Assembly (NCBI GenBank): GCA_009779675.1
Contig: WRDS01000013.1
Location: 1 to 32,638 of the forward strand
DNA from: Coriobacteriia bacterium
Lineage (GTDB): Bacteria; Actinomycetota; Coriobacteriia; Anaerosomatales; PHET01
Length of the DNA: 32,638 nucleotides
Direction of reading: 5' to 3'
Shown here: piece by piece, positions 1 through 7,348 of the stretch
How the letters are laid out: each line of letters starts with the position of its first letter
Position numbering within the stretch: position 1 is the first letter of the stretch
Position numbers and translations under genes: made by a program
The notes under the pieces: generated by a model
What the model was told of the DNA's origin: nothing
Database searches by the model: none
Seen by the model: the letters and a program-made list of their open reading frames with translations, nothing else

Positions 1-2
1 CA

Positions 3-1313
3 CCCGATTTCGCGCCTGATGCGTATGAGCCGGACGACACGGCTGTGCAGGCCAAGACAATCACAACGAACGGGGTTCCCCAGGAGCACACGTTTCATCT
101 CTCGGGGGATGTCGACTGGGTGAAGTTTGATGCGGTTGCTGGGAACACCTATGTCATCGAGACGTTTCAGGGCGATGCGTACGGGGTGGACACGCTCATA
201 GAGCTTTACGACGACCCGACCGATATGCCTGTCGATTATGATGATGACGGAGGCACCGACGACTGGTGCTCGAAGATCAGTTGGGCTGCCAGCAAGGACG
301 CGGTCATGTACGTCAGGGTGTGTGAGTATGACGATGATGTCGGGGCATACCGCATCAGCGTTACTGAGCAAGATACCGTCGCCCGTGTTTACGGTGCCGA
401 TCGTTTCCAGACGGCAATCGAGGCCAGTAAGAGGAACTTCAAGTTTGCAGATGCCATCATCATGGCAACTGGCATGAATTACGCAGACGCTCTCTCTGCA
501 AGCGCGCTTGCAGGCGCGCTTGAGGCACCACTCCTGCTCACGAAGCCGGATGCGTTAAGCAACGGGGTTCTTCAAGAGGCCAACCGTCTGGGTGCGGCTG
601 AGGTCTACATCATAGGCTCCACGGCGGCGGTCTCTAATGCGGTAGAGGCCGAGCTTTCCGGCGCAGGGCTTAAAGTTGAGCGCATCGCCGGTGCCGACCG
701 CTATGCGACGAGTGCCGCTATCGCGCAGAAGGTTGCAAGCCTTGAAGGCGAGTACTTCATGGAGAAGGCGTTTTTGGTCCGTGGCGACAACTTTGCAGAC
801 GGCCTTGCGGTGTCACCCCTTGCCTACAGCAACAGGATTCCGGTGGTACTCACTCAGCCGACGTCTCTTTCGGCATCTGCGGCAAACACCATCACCGGGC
901 TAGACATCACAGATGTGGTCATACTTGGGTCTAACGCCGCTGTCTCTGATAGCGTTGAGCATGCAGTGCGAGGTCTTAGCACGTGCCCGATGGTCCAACG
1001 TGTAGCTGGGGCTGACCGCTACGAGACCTCACAAAGGATCGCTGCGTACGCCTTTGAGAACTACCTTGCCTGGAAAGATTTTGTTGGCGTTGCGACTGGA
1101 CTGAATTTTCCGGATGCCCTCGCCGGTGGTGTGGCGGCAGGACAGCGTAGCGGCGTCCTTGCCCTTACCGATCCAAACAGGCTTTCGCCTATCTGGGCCG
1201 GCTATCTGGCAGGTGCCTATGTGTATAGCACACCAGAAATCCAGATCTATGGCGGGTCGAATGTGGTCTCCGACGACGTTATGAGCAAGTTGCAGGAGAT
1301 CTTCCTGGACTGA
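3..1313 (+). CDS. Secreted PPC-domain / CWB2 cell-wall-binding protein, 5' end outside window
   Basis: The reading frame is open to the left edge of the window, so the gene starts upstream; the GTG at 45 is only an internal valine. The first visible residues (PDAYEPDDTA, then GDVDWVKF) match the bacterial pre-peptidase C-terminal (PPC) beta-sandwich found in secreted proteins. Three CWB2 repeats follow, each opening with a RVYGADRF, RIAGADRY or RVAGADRY type motif and carrying NYADAL/NFADGL/NFPDAL and IIGS/ILGS/IYGG motifs. In the CWB2 family (Pfam PF04122) three such domains together hold the protein on anionic wall polymers; here they form the C terminus. The product is therefore expected outside the cell, attached to the wall. 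What the missing N terminus does cannot be seen. The gene converges on the siroheme synthase. Confidence 0.9.
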   Translation, partial: PDFAPDAYEPDDTAVQAKTITTNGVPQEHTFHLSGDVDWVKFDAVAGNTYVIETFQGDAYGVDTLIELYDDPTDMPVDYDDDGGTDDWCSKISWAASKDAVMYVRVCEYDDDVGAYRISVTEQDTVARVYGADRFQTAIEASKRNFKFADAIIMATGMNYADALSASALAGALEAPLLLTKPDALSNGVLQEANRLGAAEVYIIGSTAAVSNAVEAELSGAGLKVERIAGADRYATSAAIAQKVASLEGEYFMEKAFLVRGDNFADGLAVSPLAYSNRIPVVLTQPTSLSASAANTITGLDITDVVILGSNAAVSDSVEHAVRGLSTCPMVQRVAGADRYETSQRIAAYAFENYLAWKDFVGVATGLNFPDALAGGVAAGQRSGVLALTDPNRLSPIWAGYLAGAYVYSTPEIQIYGGSNVVSDDVMSKLQEIFLD

Positions 1314-1333
1314 GGCCGGAGGCTTGAATCGCA

Positions 1334-1407
1334 ATGCGCGCGCGCGTGTGCACGCATCTCGGCAACAAGCGGCTCGCCGACGCGGTCGCAGTGTGTGTGC
1401 GCACGTG
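1334..1407. other. Two alternating purine-pyrimidine tracts between convergent genes
   Basis: Bases 1334-1357 alternate purine and pyrimidine without a break for 24 bp, starting ATGCGCGCGC and ending CACGCAT, and the ends are complementary. A second run of 17 bp lies at 1391-1407. Alternating CG/TG runs of this length are the classic sequence class for left-handed Z-DNA, and the first could also fold as a hairpin. The position, between two genes that transcribe toward each other, is where positive supercoils meet. No T-rich intrinsic terminator is visible in this 135-bp spacer. Confidence 0.5.
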
Positions 1408-1448
1408 GGTTGCGGTTCCAAGCGCGGAATCGCAGCCCACGCGGACGC

Positions 1449-3059
1449 TCATCCAGCTCGTCCGCCCAGCCGCTCGCGTAACCCGACCACCGCGCCGACC
1501 ACGATCATGGCGGGTGCCTTGATGCCGTGCCGTCCGATGTCTGCCGCAAGCGCGCCCAGTGTGGTCACGAGTGTGCATTGGTCGGGAGTGGCTCCTCGGC
1601 AGATGACTGCGACAGGCTCGTCCACCCGTCGTCCGCCGGCCATAAGCCCCTCGGCGATCTTCGCGGCGTTGTGGACGCCCATGAAGATGCAGAGCGTTCC
1701 CGGCAGCCCGCCGAGCAGCTCCCAGTCCACGTCGCTCGTCGGCTTTGAGGGATCCTCATGCCCGGTCACAAGTGTCGCCGAGGCTGACAGCCCGCGGTGT
1801 GTGATAGGGATGCCAGCGGCAGCGGGGACAGCCGAGCCTGCGCTCACACCTGGTACCACCTCGAAGGGGATGTCCGCCTCGGCGAGGACGAGCGCCTCTT
1901 CGCCCCCTCGGCCAAACACGAACGGGTCGCCGCCTTTTAGGCGGACGATCAGGCGACCGGGTGCTTCGCGCACCTTTGCAAGCAGGAATTCGTTGATCTG
2001 GGGCTGGGTGATGTAGTCATGGCCGCCGCGTTTGCCTACGTAGATGCGCTCGGCGTGGGCGGGTGCCTGCGCGATGAGTTCGGATGCGACCAGATGGTCG
2101 TAGATCACGATGTCTGCGCTGCGCACGCGGGCAAGCCCCTTCGTGGTAATAAGCCCTGGGTCGCCTGGGCCGGCACCCACGAGCGCCACTCGCGAGGGGG
2201 CGGGTGGCCGCCGTTCGCCCTCTAGCCACGCCAGCAGGCTTTCAAGGCCGCTCTCATCGCTTGCGGCATCTGCGTTTCCGTCAGTGCCGCTATCGTCGTC
2301 CGGGGCACCTGCGTTGCCGCCAGCGCCGCCCGCGGCGACTTCCGTGTGCGCTACCAGCATTGCTAACCCTGCGAGATCCGCATCAGCTGCCCGGTCAAGG
2401 AGCCTTCGCCTGCGCTCGGCATCGGCCACATGCTTGTGCACAAGCTCGCGCACGGATGCCAGCGCATCAAGGTATTCCGCCCACTCGGCACCGTAGGCAT
2501 CCTCGATCTCCCGCCGGATGCGTCCGGCGAGTTGGGGTGACGCGCCCGAGGTGCTTACGGTGACCTCGAGCCGGCCTCGGCGCAGCACTGCGGGTACGGT
2601 GGTGTCCCCGCTAAGGGAGTCGGTTGCCGCATTAAAGAGGCAGCCAAGCCGCGTGGCCTCATCGCGCACCGCCGCGTCGACCGCCTCCACTCCCGCCGAT
2701 GCTACAGCGAGGAAGGCACCTCTGAGATCGCCATCCGCGTACGGGCGGCGCACGATTGTGATCGACGCGCTCTTTTGAGCAAGCGTCTCGACCGCTGGGC
2801 ACACGCGGGGCGCTATCACGCGCACCGTGGCTCCTCCGTCAAGCAGGGAGTTTGCCCTTCGGGCAGCCAGTGTGCCACCGCCGACGATCACGCACAGCCG
2901 GCCGGTGAGGTCGATAGAGAGCGTGCAGGATGGGCGCAGATGCGCCGAGCAGGGGCGATCATCGGACAGGCGGGCATCGGGTGGCTGCGCGTCGGGTGGC
3001 TGCGCGTCGGGCGGACGGTCGTCGGGCGAGCGATCATCAAACAGGCGGGCATCGGGCAT
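1449..3059 (-). CDS. cysG: Fused siroheme synthase (precorrin-2 dehydrogenase/ferrochelatase + uroporphyrinogen-III C-methyltransferase)
   Basis: This fusion takes uroporphyrinogen III to siroheme: SAM-dependent methylation to precorrin-2, NAD-dependent oxidation and iron insertion. The N-terminal half has the Rossmann motif VIVGGGTLAARRA near residue 57 and the ASPQLAGRIRREIE stretch typical of the CysG N domain. The C-terminal half, from about residue 290, has GAGPGDPGLIT, RLKGGDPFVFGRGGEE and PGVSAG...GIPITHRG, the signature motifs of SUMT. The two halves are joined by a low-complexity Gly/Ala/Asp linker. The first 35-40 residues are an unusual Pro-Asp-rich repeat before the normal family start. 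No Met, Val or suitable Leu start lies between them and the Rossmann domain, so the ATG at 3059 is the only practical start. Siroheme serves sulfite and nitrite reductases, neither of which is in the window. Confidence 0.93.
   Translation of the reverse strand: MPDARLFDDRSPDDRPPDAQPPDAQPPDARLSDDRPCSAHLRPSCTLSIDLTGRLCVIVGGGTLAARRANSLLDGGATVRVIAPRVCPAVETLAQKSASITIVRRPYADGDLRGAFLAVASAGVEAVDAAVRDEATRLGCLFNAATDSLSGDTTVPAVLRRGRLEVTVSTSGASPQLAGRIRREIEDAYGAEWAEYLDALASVRELVHKHVADAERRRRLLDRAADADLAGLAMLVAHTEVAAGGAGGNAGAPDDDSGTDGNADAASDESGLESLLAWLEGERRPPAPSRVALVGAGPGDPGLITTKGLARVRSADIVIYDHLVASELIAQAPAHAERIYVGKRGGHDYITQPQINEFLLAKVREAPGRLIVRLKGGDPFVFGRGGEEALVLAEADIPFEVVPGVSAGSAVPAAAGIPITHRGLSASATLVTGHEDPSKPTSDVDWELLGGLPGTLCIFMGVHNAAKIAEGLMAGGRRVDEPVAVICRGATPDQCTLVTTLGALAADIGRHGIKAPAMIVVGAVVGLRERLGGRAG
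2955..3056. repeat. In-frame tandem repeat at the 5' end of the siroheme synthase gene
   Basis: A 27-bp element at 2955-2981 recurs at 3030-3056 with 25 of 27 bases the same. Between them lie three 15-bp units (2981-2995, 2996-3010, 3011-3025), the first two identical (GTGGCTGCGCGTCGG). All periods are multiples of three, so on the minus strand the array encodes PDARLxDDR and PDAQP units directly after the start codon. It adds a disordered acidic/proline leader to an otherwise normal enzyme. Confidence 0.85.
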
Positions 3060-3188
3060 GGTCGCTGCAAGCCTTTCTCTGAGTGGTGCCTCTCACTTCG
3101 AGGATATCACGGCGACGAGTGCGCATAATGTGACTCGCGTGTGTGTTTTTCGTGATCGGCCATGCCTCTGAAAAGAGGAATGGTAACC

Positions 3189-3243
3189 TAGCCGTGCGGT
3201 GATCGGGCTGTTTAACGGTAGCCGTGCGGTGATCGGGCTGTTT
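3189..3243. repeat. Direct repeat pair, 25 bp with 30-bp period
   Basis: The sequence TAGCCGTGCGGTGATCGGGC plus CTGTTT-like ending occurs at 3189-3213 and again, identical over 25 bp, at 3219-3243. It lies in the 289-bp spacer between the divergently transcribed siroheme synthase gene and the membrane-anchored protein gene. Two spaced identical copies upstream of two starts could be operator sites or a short minisatellite. Nothing else in the spacer is recognisable apart from a ribosome binding site at 3336-3341. Confidence 0.75.
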
Positions 3244-3351
3244 GGGTGAGCTGTCCACACGGGCGACCTGGCCGCACCGAGGACTGAGGTGTCGTTTCGG
3301 GTTTGGTCTGTTTTGGCTTTTGACCTGTTTTGAATAAGGAGTTGGTCTGTG

Positions 3352-4029
3352 ATGTCATTTAAAGAGACGCTTACGGGTATGTCCGAGCGCTTTAAGGCGC
3401 TGCCCAATGCCTCGAAGGTGCTGATAGGGGTGTTTGCGGGTCTTGTGGTCTCGATTGCGGGCGTTGCAATTGCGCTCGTATTCCTCGCGCCGACAATAGG
3501 AGGCACGGACCAGGAGTCCACTTCAATAGTCGAGGGGCCGATTACCCCTGATGATGCAGGAAGGGAATCAGGCGACCCGAATGACTCGGCAACAGGTGGT
3601 ACTCAAACAGAGCCTGATGCGGCGCAGAACACCGCCGGTGGGTCAAGCACGGGCGCGAAGGATGCCAAACCAAACAACCCCGGCTCTAAAAAGAACACCA
3701 CAACGCCTGGGAACTCCGGTACGTCCACTACGCCCAGCGGCGGTAACGACAGCTCGGACTCCAAGCCGTCGAAGGGCAGCGGCGGAGTGGTCGGCTCGGC
3801 ATCAAAGATAAGCCCCGCCCAACGCTCGGCAATCGCCAAAGAGATGATTGAGGTGGAGAAGAGGGCCGAGAGAGAGGCCGAGAAGAAGTATCCTGGGCCA
3901 AACAATTACGCGATGTATTTGAAGTACTACACCGAGCTGTATGACAAGTACAAAGCCGAGATCGTTGCGAAGTACAAGATATCGTACGCCGACCTCGATG
4001 AGATCATCGCTTACGAGACGTACAATTAG
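3352..4029 (+). CDS. Membrane-anchored protein of unknown function with long disordered linker
   Basis: I do not recognise this family. Residues 1-20 are a short basic cytoplasmic segment, then a single hydrophobic helix (about 23-45, KVLIGVFAGLVVSIAGVAIA) serves as anchor or uncleaved signal. Residues of about 48-155 are a Gly/Ser/Thr/Asn/Pro-rich low-complexity linker. The last 70 residues form a compact charged domain rich in Lys, Glu and Tyr (KYPGPNNYAMYLKYYTELYDKYKAEI). The layout suggests an extracytoplasmic C-terminal domain held away from the membrane. AAGGAG at 3336-3341 sits 10 bases before the ATG at 3352 and 7 before a GTG at 3349, so either could start translation. The gene stands alone, followed by tRNA-Val. 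Confidence 0.75.
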   Translation: MSFKETLTGMSERFKALPNASKVLIGVFAGLVVSIAGVAIALVFLAPTIGGTDQESTSIVEGPITPDDAGRESGDPNDSATGGTQTEPDAAQNTAGGSSTGAKDAKPNNPGSKKNTTTPGNSGTSTTPSGGNDSSDSKPSKGSGGVVGSASKISPAQRSAIAKEMIEVEKRAEREAEKKYPGPNNYAMYLKYYTELYDKYKAEIVAKYKISYADLDEIIAYETYN

Positions 4030-4056
4030 CAAGGTCACGTATAAAGCTGGATCAGT

Positions 4057-4131
4057 GGGCGATTGGCGCAGCGGGAGCGCAGGTCCCTTACAAGGACAAG
4101 GTCGGGGGTTCAAATCCCTCATCGCCCACCA
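4057..4131 (+). tRNA. tRNA-Val (anticodon TAC)
   Basis: The acceptor arms GGGCGAT (4057-4063) and ATCGCCC (4121-4127) pair perfectly, followed by discriminator A and an encoded CCA at 4129-4131. The anticodon loop CTTACAA gives anticodon TAC, which reads valine GTA/GTG codons. The T arm GGGGGTTCAAATCCCTC is standard. It lies 27 bp after the preceding gene. No integrase or repeated 3' end is seen beside it, so it shows no sign of use as an attachment site. Confidence 0.95.
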
Positions 4132-4248
4132 TGAACACGTTACGTAAACCACCGTAGCAACTGTTGCGTCGGCATCGCCGAATGCTCATTCCTGATCTGC
4201 GGTAAGATATATTCGGCCTATTGCGGCCTGCCGTAGAGGGGAATGGCT

Positions 4249-5043
4249 ATGAAGGCGAAATGCCTTGATTCGACGACGACGAAAAACGTCGCCACTGTAT
4301 TGATGGTCTTCGACCATATCTACCGGATGTTCGCGGGTTTTGGGGCACCGATCTGGTTCATCTACATCGGCAGGTTGGTGTTCCCCCTCTTTTTGTTCAC
4401 CTCGGCAGAGAGCTTTCACTATACGAGTGACCGCAAGAAGTACCTGCAGCGTCTGCTGGTCGCGAGTATGGCGATGGTGGCCATGTCGACCCTCGTCAAA
4501 GCCATTTTGCCAAACAAGGGCCTTGCGCTTGAGTACAATGCCTTCGGCACATTTTTCGTCGTCGTGCTCTACATGCTGTTTTGGGACCGGCTCGCCGAGG
4601 GCATCAAAGAAAAAGAGACGAAAAAGATCGTCACCTCTATCCTGTTGTGCTTTGTCCCGGTAGTTGCCGCGATCCCCGAACTCCTCGCCGTCAGCTCGTT
4701 CGTCGACAGGTTGCCCGTGGGCCTCGTGCACATCTTTGAGCTGTTCTCGCGGATGATCCCCAACGCGCTGTTCCTTGAGGGCGGCCCGGTCATGATCGCC
4801 CTCGGCCTGGCGTTTTACATCTTCCGAGAACAGCGGTGGTCGCAGGTGGGCATACTGGTCGGGCTCTCGTTCCTTCTGTTCCTCTATGACCGCACGAGTC
4901 CTCAGTGGATGATGGGGTTCGCGGCTTTTCCGCTGCTCATGTACAACGGCGAGAAGGGCAAAGGAATGAAGTGGTTCTTCTATATCTTCTACCCGGCCCA
5001 CATCTACGCGCTGTACGCCCTTTCGACGCTGCTGTCGAAGTAG
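4249..5043 (+). CDS. TraX family polytopic membrane protein
   Basis: The protein begins with a TraX-like signature: a short N terminus, then TKNVATVLMVFDHIYRMF, followed by IGRLVFPLFLFTSAESFHYTSDRKKYLQRL, and about eight hydrophobic segments. TraX of the F plasmid acetylates pilin; chromosomal homologues are common in Firmicutes and Actinobacteria and are thought to be membrane acyltransferases of the acyltransferase-3 type. The substrate here is unknown. AGAGGGG at 4235-4241 is 7 bases before the ATG at 4249 but only 1 base before an in-frame ATG at 4243, so 4249 is the better start. No other conjugation gene is near. It converges on the metallophosphoesterase gene with only 28 bp between the stops. 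Confidence 0.88.
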   Translation: MKAKCLDSTTTKNVATVLMVFDHIYRMFAGFGAPIWFIYIGRLVFPLFLFTSAESFHYTSDRKKYLQRLLVASMAMVAMSTLVKAILPNKGLALEYNAFGTFFVVVLYMLFWDRLAEGIKEKETKKIVTSILLCFVPVVAAIPELLAVSSFVDRLPVGLVHIFELFSRMIPNALFLEGGPVMIALGLAFYIFREQRWSQVGILVGLSFLLFLYDRTSPQWMMGFAAFPLLMYNGEKGKGMKWFFYIFYPAHIYALYALSTLLSK

Positions 5044-5071
5044 CCCGCCCGTCGGTGGCTGCCGAGCTGCC

Positions 5072-5941
5072 TTAGCCCGCCGAGCACTTCAGCGTGATGA
5101 CATGGATCTGCGGTGGCGCGAAAAACCGCACGGGCAGTATGACAACGCCGATACCACGCGTGACGAGCACGGGTACCCCCTCGACCTCAAGCCAGCCCGA
5201 GCGGAACCTCTGGCCGTGCTTGGACGGCATGATCGGTGCCCACAGCCCGAAAAAGGTGACCTGCCCACCATGGGTGTGCCCCGCAAGGACGAGGTCGAAA
5301 TCTGCTGCCTCGGCTTCCAAGAGCCCAGTGGGGAGCACATCTGGGTTGTGCGCAAGCAGGATCGAGAAGTTGTCCGGACCCACTCCCGCAGCTGCGGCGG
5401 CCAGGTCGGGATGGCCGGTGCCCAGGTCCTCGGTGCCGACGATCTCAATGAACGCGTCGTCCTTCCATATCTGCGTGTGCTCGTTCTCAAGCACGGTGAT
5501 CCCTGCGCGCCGAACACGCTCGATGCGCATGAGGCCGCGATACGTGGACATCCCACGGTCATGGTTCCCTGGCACGCCCACAACGCCAAGCGGCACCGAG
5601 CAAAGCTCCTCAATCTCCGGGTAGAGGAGGTCTCCGCCGGTATCGACTATCTCCGCGAAGTCCCCGTCGGTGTAGTCCCCGCCGAGGAGGACCAGGTCGG
5701 GTTGCTCGGCAAGGATGGTGTCGATCGTGCGTATGACGTGCGATCTGCCGAGAAGCCCGCCGGCGTGGATGTCGGCGGCATAGACGATGCGCACGCCGTT
5801 AAAAGCGGGCGGGATATCCGGGTTTTCGATCTCGGTGTGTTCGACCGAGATGAGACGCGGCTCGATAAACGCCCATACGATGCCTGCGAAAAGCAGGCAG
5901 ATGAGGCAGGCGATCAGTGTCCGTTTGGTTCTGGGGTGCAT
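5072..5941 (-). CDS. Membrane-anchored metallophosphoesterase (YkuE-like)
   Basis: All calcineurin-type metal-binding motifs are present: AADIHAG (D57, H59), GGDYTD (D89), GNHD (N126, H127), a lone LAHNPD (H198) and AGHTHGG (H222, H224). Residues 9-25 are a strongly hydrophobic helix after a basic start (MHPRTKRTL), giving an N-terminal membrane anchor with the catalytic domain probably outside. YkuE-type members are manganese- or iron-dependent phosphodiesterases, some reported to act on lipid-linked substrates such as UDP-diacylglucosamine analogues; the substrate here is not known. Length of 289 residues is normal. No strong ribosome binding site precedes the ATG at 5941, and no better in-frame start is seen. 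Confidence 0.92.
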   Translation of the reverse strand: MHPRTKRTLIACLICLLFAGIVWAFIEPRLISVEHTEIENPDIPPAFNGVRIVYAADIHAGGLLGRSHVIRTIDTILAEQPDLVLLGGDYTDGDFAEIVDTGGDLLYPEIEELCSVPLGVVGVPGNHDRGMSTYRGLMRIERVRRAGITVLENEHTQIWKDDAFIEIVGTEDLGTGHPDLAAAAAGVGPDNFSILLAHNPDVLPTGLLEAEAADFDLVLAGHTHGGQVTFFGLWAPIMPSKHGQRFRSGWLEVEGVPVLVTRGIGVVILPVRFFAPPQIHVITLKCSAG

Positions 5942-6062
5942 CGCTTCATGATACAGGTGAGCCGGCTCTGTTGCCTCGTGTGAGGATGTTGCTCAGAATG
6001 GGCTTGTTGCCTTGCAAGGGGTGTCGCCTCAATCAGGTGACTTAGCAGGGGGGGGAAGCCAC

Positions 6063-6677
6063 GTGGATAAGACCTTCAGGAAAGCAGCGGGCACGAGGAG
6101 GCGGGCACGCCTCTCGGGGATCCTTTGTTTTGTGCTTGTCCTGGGCGCGCTGCCGGGAACGGCGTGGGCAGGCGGCGCGGGCTCGGATGGTAGTGCAGCG
6201 GAAGCTGCGGCTCCGGACGGCGCAGCATCCGGAGGCACGTCCCTGTCCGCTGCAGGGTTCGTGGGATGGAAGGCCGTGAGCGCAGGGAATACCTGCGCCC
6301 TCGGCATCAAGGAGGACGGCTCGCTCTGGGCGTGGGGGTTCAACGGCAGCGGCGAGCTCGGCACCGGCGAGAGCGGCCCGGGCACCGGCAAGAGCATCCC
6401 CACCCTTATCGACGGGCCAGAGCCAGAGGGCTCCATCACCCGCGTTTACGGCACAGATCGCTTCGCCACCGCGATCGAGGTGAGCAAGGCGAACTTCACG
6501 TCCGCGGACGCGGTCATCATAGCCACCGGCATGAACTACGCAGACGCACTCTCAGGCAACTGGGACAGCTACTTGCCTGGTGCATACGGGGGCACCAAGC
6601 CGGACATCCAGGTCTATGGGGGAGAGAACGTGGTCTCCGAGAACGTTATGAGCAGGCTGGAGGACCTCTTGCTGTAG
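6063..6677 (+). CDS. Short secreted RCC1/CWB2 protein, apparently internally deleted
   Basis: A run of G ending in GGGGGA at about 6047-6056 is placed 6-7 bases before the GTG at 6063. That start gives a clean signal peptide: basic n-region with RRR, hydrophobic ILCFVLVLGALPG, cleavage after AWA. A single RCC1-type blade follows (KAVSAGNTCALGIKEDGSLWAWG), then the opening of a CWB2 repeat (RVYGTDRFATAIEVSKANF...NYADALS). Directly after ADALS the sequence jumps to the closing segment of a third CWB2 repeat (GAYGGTKPDIQVYGGENVVSENVM). Compared with the CWB2 protein at the left end of the window, about 700 bp of CWB2 coding sequence is missing in frame. One RCC1 blade cannot close a propeller and one hybrid CWB2 unit cannot form the usual trimer of domains. 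It may be a remnant or a reservoir copy. Confidence 0.8.
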   Translation: MDKTFRKAAGTRRRARLSGILCFVLVLGALPGTAWAGGAGSDGSAAEAAAPDGAASGGTSLSAAGFVGWKAVSAGNTCALGIKEDGSLWAWGFNGSGELGTGESGPGTGKSIPTLIDGPEPEGSITRVYGTDRFATAIEVSKANFTSADAVIIATGMNYADALSGNWDSYLPGAYGGTKPDIQVYGGENVVSENVMSRLEDLLL

Positions 6678-6683
6678 GAGCTG

Positions 6684-6735
6684 GCATCGTAACAAGAGCT
6701 GACACAAAGTCTGACACGCAGTAGAAGCTGACATT
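6684..6735. repeat. Degenerate short repeats with CTGACA core downstream of the CWB2 gene
   Basis: After the stop codon come imperfect units built on GAGCTG(G/A)CA, AGCTGACACA, TCTGACACGCAGTAG and AGCTGACATT, spaced 15-18 bp. The same core (AGCTGACACAGTA) recurs in the larger array starting at 10831, so the two arrays share a motif. Confidence 0.5.
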
Positions 6736-6748
6736 GGCGCGACAAGAC

Positions 6749-6798
6749 GTGGGCTTGCGGTTCAAAGGGAGGGCTGCAAGCCCCCATCGCAAGCCCAC
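6749..6798. other. Nested inverted repeat
   Basis: GTGGGCTTGCG at 6749-6759 pairs perfectly with CGCAAGCCCAC at 6788-6798, and GGGCT/AGCCC (6771-6783) forms a smaller hairpin inside the loop. The structure lies between the short CWB2 gene and tRNA-Asp. It has no T-tract, so it is not a typical intrinsic terminator; it could still end transcription or protect an RNA 3' end. Confidence 0.55.
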
Positions 6799-6887
6799 AC
6801 AAAGCCCACATTCGCATCGGTGGTGGACAACTGCAGAGGAGGCCGCTAAAATCCGTATGCTGTCCGCATGTAGCGCGGCACATTTGC

Positions 6888-6964
6888 GGGGGTGTAGCTC
6901 AGCTGGTTAGAGCGCTGGCCTGTCAAGCCAGAGGTCGCGGGTTCGAGCCCCGTCACTCCCGCCA
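6888..6964 (+). tRNA. tRNA-Asp (anticodon GTC)
   Basis: GGGGGTG (6888-6894) pairs with CACTCCC (6954-6960) with one G-T pair, followed by discriminator G and encoded CCA ending at 6964. The anticodon stem CTGGC/GCCAG closes the loop CTGTCAA, anticodon GTC, reading aspartate codons. D arm and T arm (GCGGGTTCGAGCCCCGT) are normal. Confidence 0.95.
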
Positions 6965-7013
6965 TCAGCTGCCGTCCAAAGCGCGCGCGTTCTGCTCGGT
7001 GAGGTGTTGCACT

Positions 7014-7214
7014 ATGCTTGCACGTAGAGCTGCCACCTTCATTGGTGGAGTCTTCTTGGTGTTGATCGGCATCCCAATGCTCGTGTGCCCTGGTCCCGGT
7101 ATGCTTGCGATCGGGACGGGATTCGCACTCATCACAACCGGCAGTCTTCCTGCACGTGGCGATGGCACCGGTAGGACAGGGACGGACGCAGTCTCCGGCA
7201 AGCGGGTCGGATGA
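7014..7214 (+). CDS. Small PGPGW-type membrane protein
   Basis: This 66-residue protein has a hydrophobic first helix (FIGGVFLVLIGIPMLV), then CPGPGMLAIGTGFALITTG. That pattern matches the putative transmembrane PGPGW family (Pfam PF09656), where the turn is usually PGPGW; here the tryptophan is methionine. The function of the family is unknown. GAGGTG at 7001-7006 lies 7 bases before the ATG at 7014, which is preferred to the GTG at 6999. It starts 49 bp after tRNA-Asp. The C-terminal 20 residues are polar and probably cytoplasmic. Confidence 0.7.
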   Translation: MLARRAATFIGGVFLVLIGIPMLVCPGPGMLAIGTGFALITTGSLPARGDGTGRTGTDAVSGKRVG

Positions 7215-7333
7215 GGCGTTGCCCAGGCGAGATGGGGTGTGTCGCCAGAGGGACGCTGTTCAAACAAGAAGCGGCAGAGCTTTTTCTTCGGGGTCTTTGG
7301 CCGTTCACGCCTCCTCGGCGAAAGATCAGCCGC

Positions 7334-7348
7334 TATACTCGCTATACT
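7334..7348 (+). promoter_or_regulatory. Possible duplicated -10 element upstream of the XRE-cupin gene
   Basis: TATACT occurs twice, at 7334-7339 and 7343-7348, about 100 bp before the XRE-cupin start, in otherwise GC-rich DNA. No convincing -35 box is spaced 16-18 bp upstream, so this is only a candidate promoter. The rest of the 232-bp spacer shows no other feature. Confidence 0.3.

Noticed and set aside
1324-2016. 230-residue plus-strand frame opposite the siroheme synthase
   Set aside because: The minus strand has all SUMT motifs; the plus frame is Ser/Pro/Arg-rich antisense translation.
3060-3188. Cobalamin or other riboswitch before the siroheme synthase gene
   Set aside because: The sequence upstream on the minus strand shows no recognisable riboswitch core elements.
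4186-5001. 271-residue minus-strand frame opposite the TraX gene
   Set aside because: The translation is rich in His, Arg, Glu and Asp with no domain, as expected for the antisense of a membrane protein; the plus strand carries TraX-like motifs and a good ribosome binding site.
4057-5043. Mobile element integrated at tRNA-Val, with TraX as conjugation gene
   Set aside because: There is no integrase, relaxase, repeated tRNA 3' end or other transfer gene; chromosomal TraX homologues are common without conjugation.
5102-5983. 293-residue plus-strand frame opposite the metallophosphoesterase
   Set aside because: It is antisense to a gene with all catalytic motifs, and its translation has no recognisable domain. 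High-GC third positions create such frames.
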